From the NCBI GenBank assembly GCA_014946745.1, contig JADCRD010000002.1:372001-436000 (forward strand): a DNA stretch of 64,000 bases, read 5' to 3'. The notes beneath the pieces were generated by a model. That model saw only the letters and a list, made by a program, of their open reading frames with translations, was not told where the DNA came from and searched no databases. Below, in pieces: positions 63,079 to 64,000 of this stretch; position 1 is the stretch's first letter, and each line of letters opens with the position of its first letter. This stretch comes from Lysobacterales bacterium. GTDB lineage: Bacteria > Pseudomonadota > Gammaproteobacteria > Xanthomonadales > Xanthomonadaceae. The position numbers and the translations under genes are program-made.

Positions 63079-64000
63079 ATGACCGCCAAGACCAACCTCT
63101 TCTCCCTGCCGATAAAACCAACTCGCGGGGGCGCGCCCTCGCGCCCAACACCCAAACGCCCCCGCAGCACCACCCCGCCCTACGCCGAACTGCACTGCCT
63201 CTCCAACTTCAGCTTCGGCCGCGGTGCCTCCAGTGCGATGGAGCTGTTCGAGCGCGCGCGGGCGCAGGGCTACAGCGCGCTGGCGATCACCGACGAGTGC
63301 TCGCTGGCCGGCATCGTGCGTGCGTACGAGACGGCGAAAGCCACCGATCTCACCCTCATCGTCGGCGCCGAATTCAGCACAGCCGACCAGCACTTCAAGT
63401 GCGTGCTGCTGGTCGAGGACAGCACCGGCTACACCGCTCTGTGCGAAATCATCACCCGCGCGCGCCGGCGCTCGGAGAAAGGCGAATACCGCTTCGAGCT
63501 TGCCGACATCGATCCCGCACCGCCCGGCCTGCTGCTGCTGTGGATACCGCAGGCGCTGGACAATGACGGCCTCGAAGCCCAAGGCCAAGCGCTGGCCCAG
63601 CAGTGGCACGATCGCTGCTGGCTGGCGGTCGAGCTGCACCGCGGCCCGGACGACGAAGCGCGCAAGGCGGAACTGCTCGACCTCGCTGCACGCTGCGACT
63701 TGCCGGCCGTGGCCTGTGGCGACGCGCACATGCACATCCGTGCGCGACGACCGCTGCAGGACTGCCTGACCGCGCTGCGCCACCGGCTGAGCGTGGTCCA
63801 GGCGCGCGGTCTGCTGTTCCCCAACGGCGAACGCCATCTGCGCACGCGGCGCGCCCTGCTCGCGATCTACGGCGATGCGCTGATGGCGGAAAGCCTGCGC
63901 ATCGCCGATCGCTGTCGCTTCCAACTGACGGAGATCCGCTACCGCTATCCACGCGAGGTGGTGCCGGACGCCCACACCCCGGACAGCTGGCTGCGCGCGC
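63079..64000 (+). CDS. dnaE2: Error-prone DNA polymerase III alpha subunit DnaE2 (5' part only)
   Basis: The ATG at 63079 opens a frame that runs off the window; 307 codons are visible. A basic, proline-rich leader (about 1-33) precedes the PHP domain beginning YAELHCLSNFSFGRGASS, followed by ALAITDECSLAGIVRAYE, LIVGAEFS and ACGDAHMHIRARRPLQDCL, which match DnaE-type PHP domains. The short spacer and SNFSF variant are typical of DnaE2 (ImuC) rather than replicative DnaE. It is the polymerase of the ImuA-ImuB-DnaE2 mutasome. The polymerase active site lies beyond the window. Confidence 0.93.
   Translation, partial: MTAKTNLFSLPIKPTRGGAPSRPTPKRPRSTTPPYAELHCLSNFSFGRGASSAMELFERARAQGYSALAITDECSLAGIVRAYETAKATDLTLIVGAEFSTADQHFKCVLLVEDSTGYTALCEIITRARRRSEKGEYRFELADIDPAPPGLLLLWIPQALDNDGLEAQGQALAQQWHDRCWLAVELHRGPDDEARKAELLDLAARCDLPAVACGDAHMHIRARRPLQDCLTALRHRLSVVQARGLLFPNGERHLRTRRALLAIYGDALMAESLRIADRCRFQLTEIRYRYPREVVPDAHTPDSWLRA

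Overview
The window is GC-rich chromosomal DNA from a gammaproteobacterium, most likely of the order Xanthomonadales (Lysobacterales). The pointers are a TonB-dependent receptor of the Xanthomonas/Caulobacter type followed by SapC, cupin and halogenase genes, a LacI-controlled xylan locus carrying boxes like the Xanthomonas xyl-box, a TIGR02999-type ECF sigma factor, and a lexA-imuA-imuB-dnaE2 mutagenesis cassette. I cannot name genus or species. No rRNA, tRNA, CRISPR array, prophage or complete insertion sequence is visible.

Layout. Positions 1-16000 are mostly housekeeping: a truncated lipoprotein methyltransferase, a secreted EndA-type nuclease, aceK, a probable small RNA with C-rich loops (4802-4925), a phospholipase D-like protein, an HD-domain hydrolase, a membrane protein, a HigBA-like toxin-antitoxin pair, icd (substrate of AceK), a lipoprotein, a 2OG-Fe(II) oxygenase, bioC, an SDR, a hydrolase/HxlR divergent pair with twin operators, and dinB. 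Positions 16200-25200 hold an MFS-acyltransferase fusion, a secreted S9 peptidase, a REC-DUF3369-GGDEF-EAL protein coupled to a histidine kinase, and an ECF sigma gene bracketed by inverted repeat elements.

Positions 25400-48700 form the xylan/xylose region. A TonB receptor (25999-29130) leads SapC, cupin_8 and flavin-dependent halogenase genes. On the minus strand lie a secreted GH43 and a sialate O-acetylesterase family protein, with a LacI regulator divergent from them. The operon MFS symporter - GH43 - mutarotase - xylB - xylA is divergent from a single secreted protein that joins a GH10 xylanase to a GH115 alpha-glucuronidase. Near-identical 14-bp boxes sit upstream of the TonB receptor, between esterase and lacI, and between the symporter operon and the GH10-GH115 gene, so one LacI regulator probably controls uptake, depolymerisation and xylose catabolism. 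The inferred flow is: GH10-GH115, esterase and GH43 trim glucuronoxylan outside the inner membrane; the TonB receptor and symporter import products; intracellular GH43, mutarotase, XylA and XylB convert them to xylulose-5-phosphate.

Positions 48900-59300 hold a TPR-bearing Ser/Thr kinase, two large tandem ELWxxDGT-repeat secreted paralogues, a DUF808 membrane protein and a VOC protein. Positions 59592-64000 hold lexA2-imuA-imuB and, after a 611-bp repeat-filled gap, the start of dnaE2 (cut by the window end). Small non-coding elements (at least four families) are scattered through the intergenic spaces, several touching stop codons.
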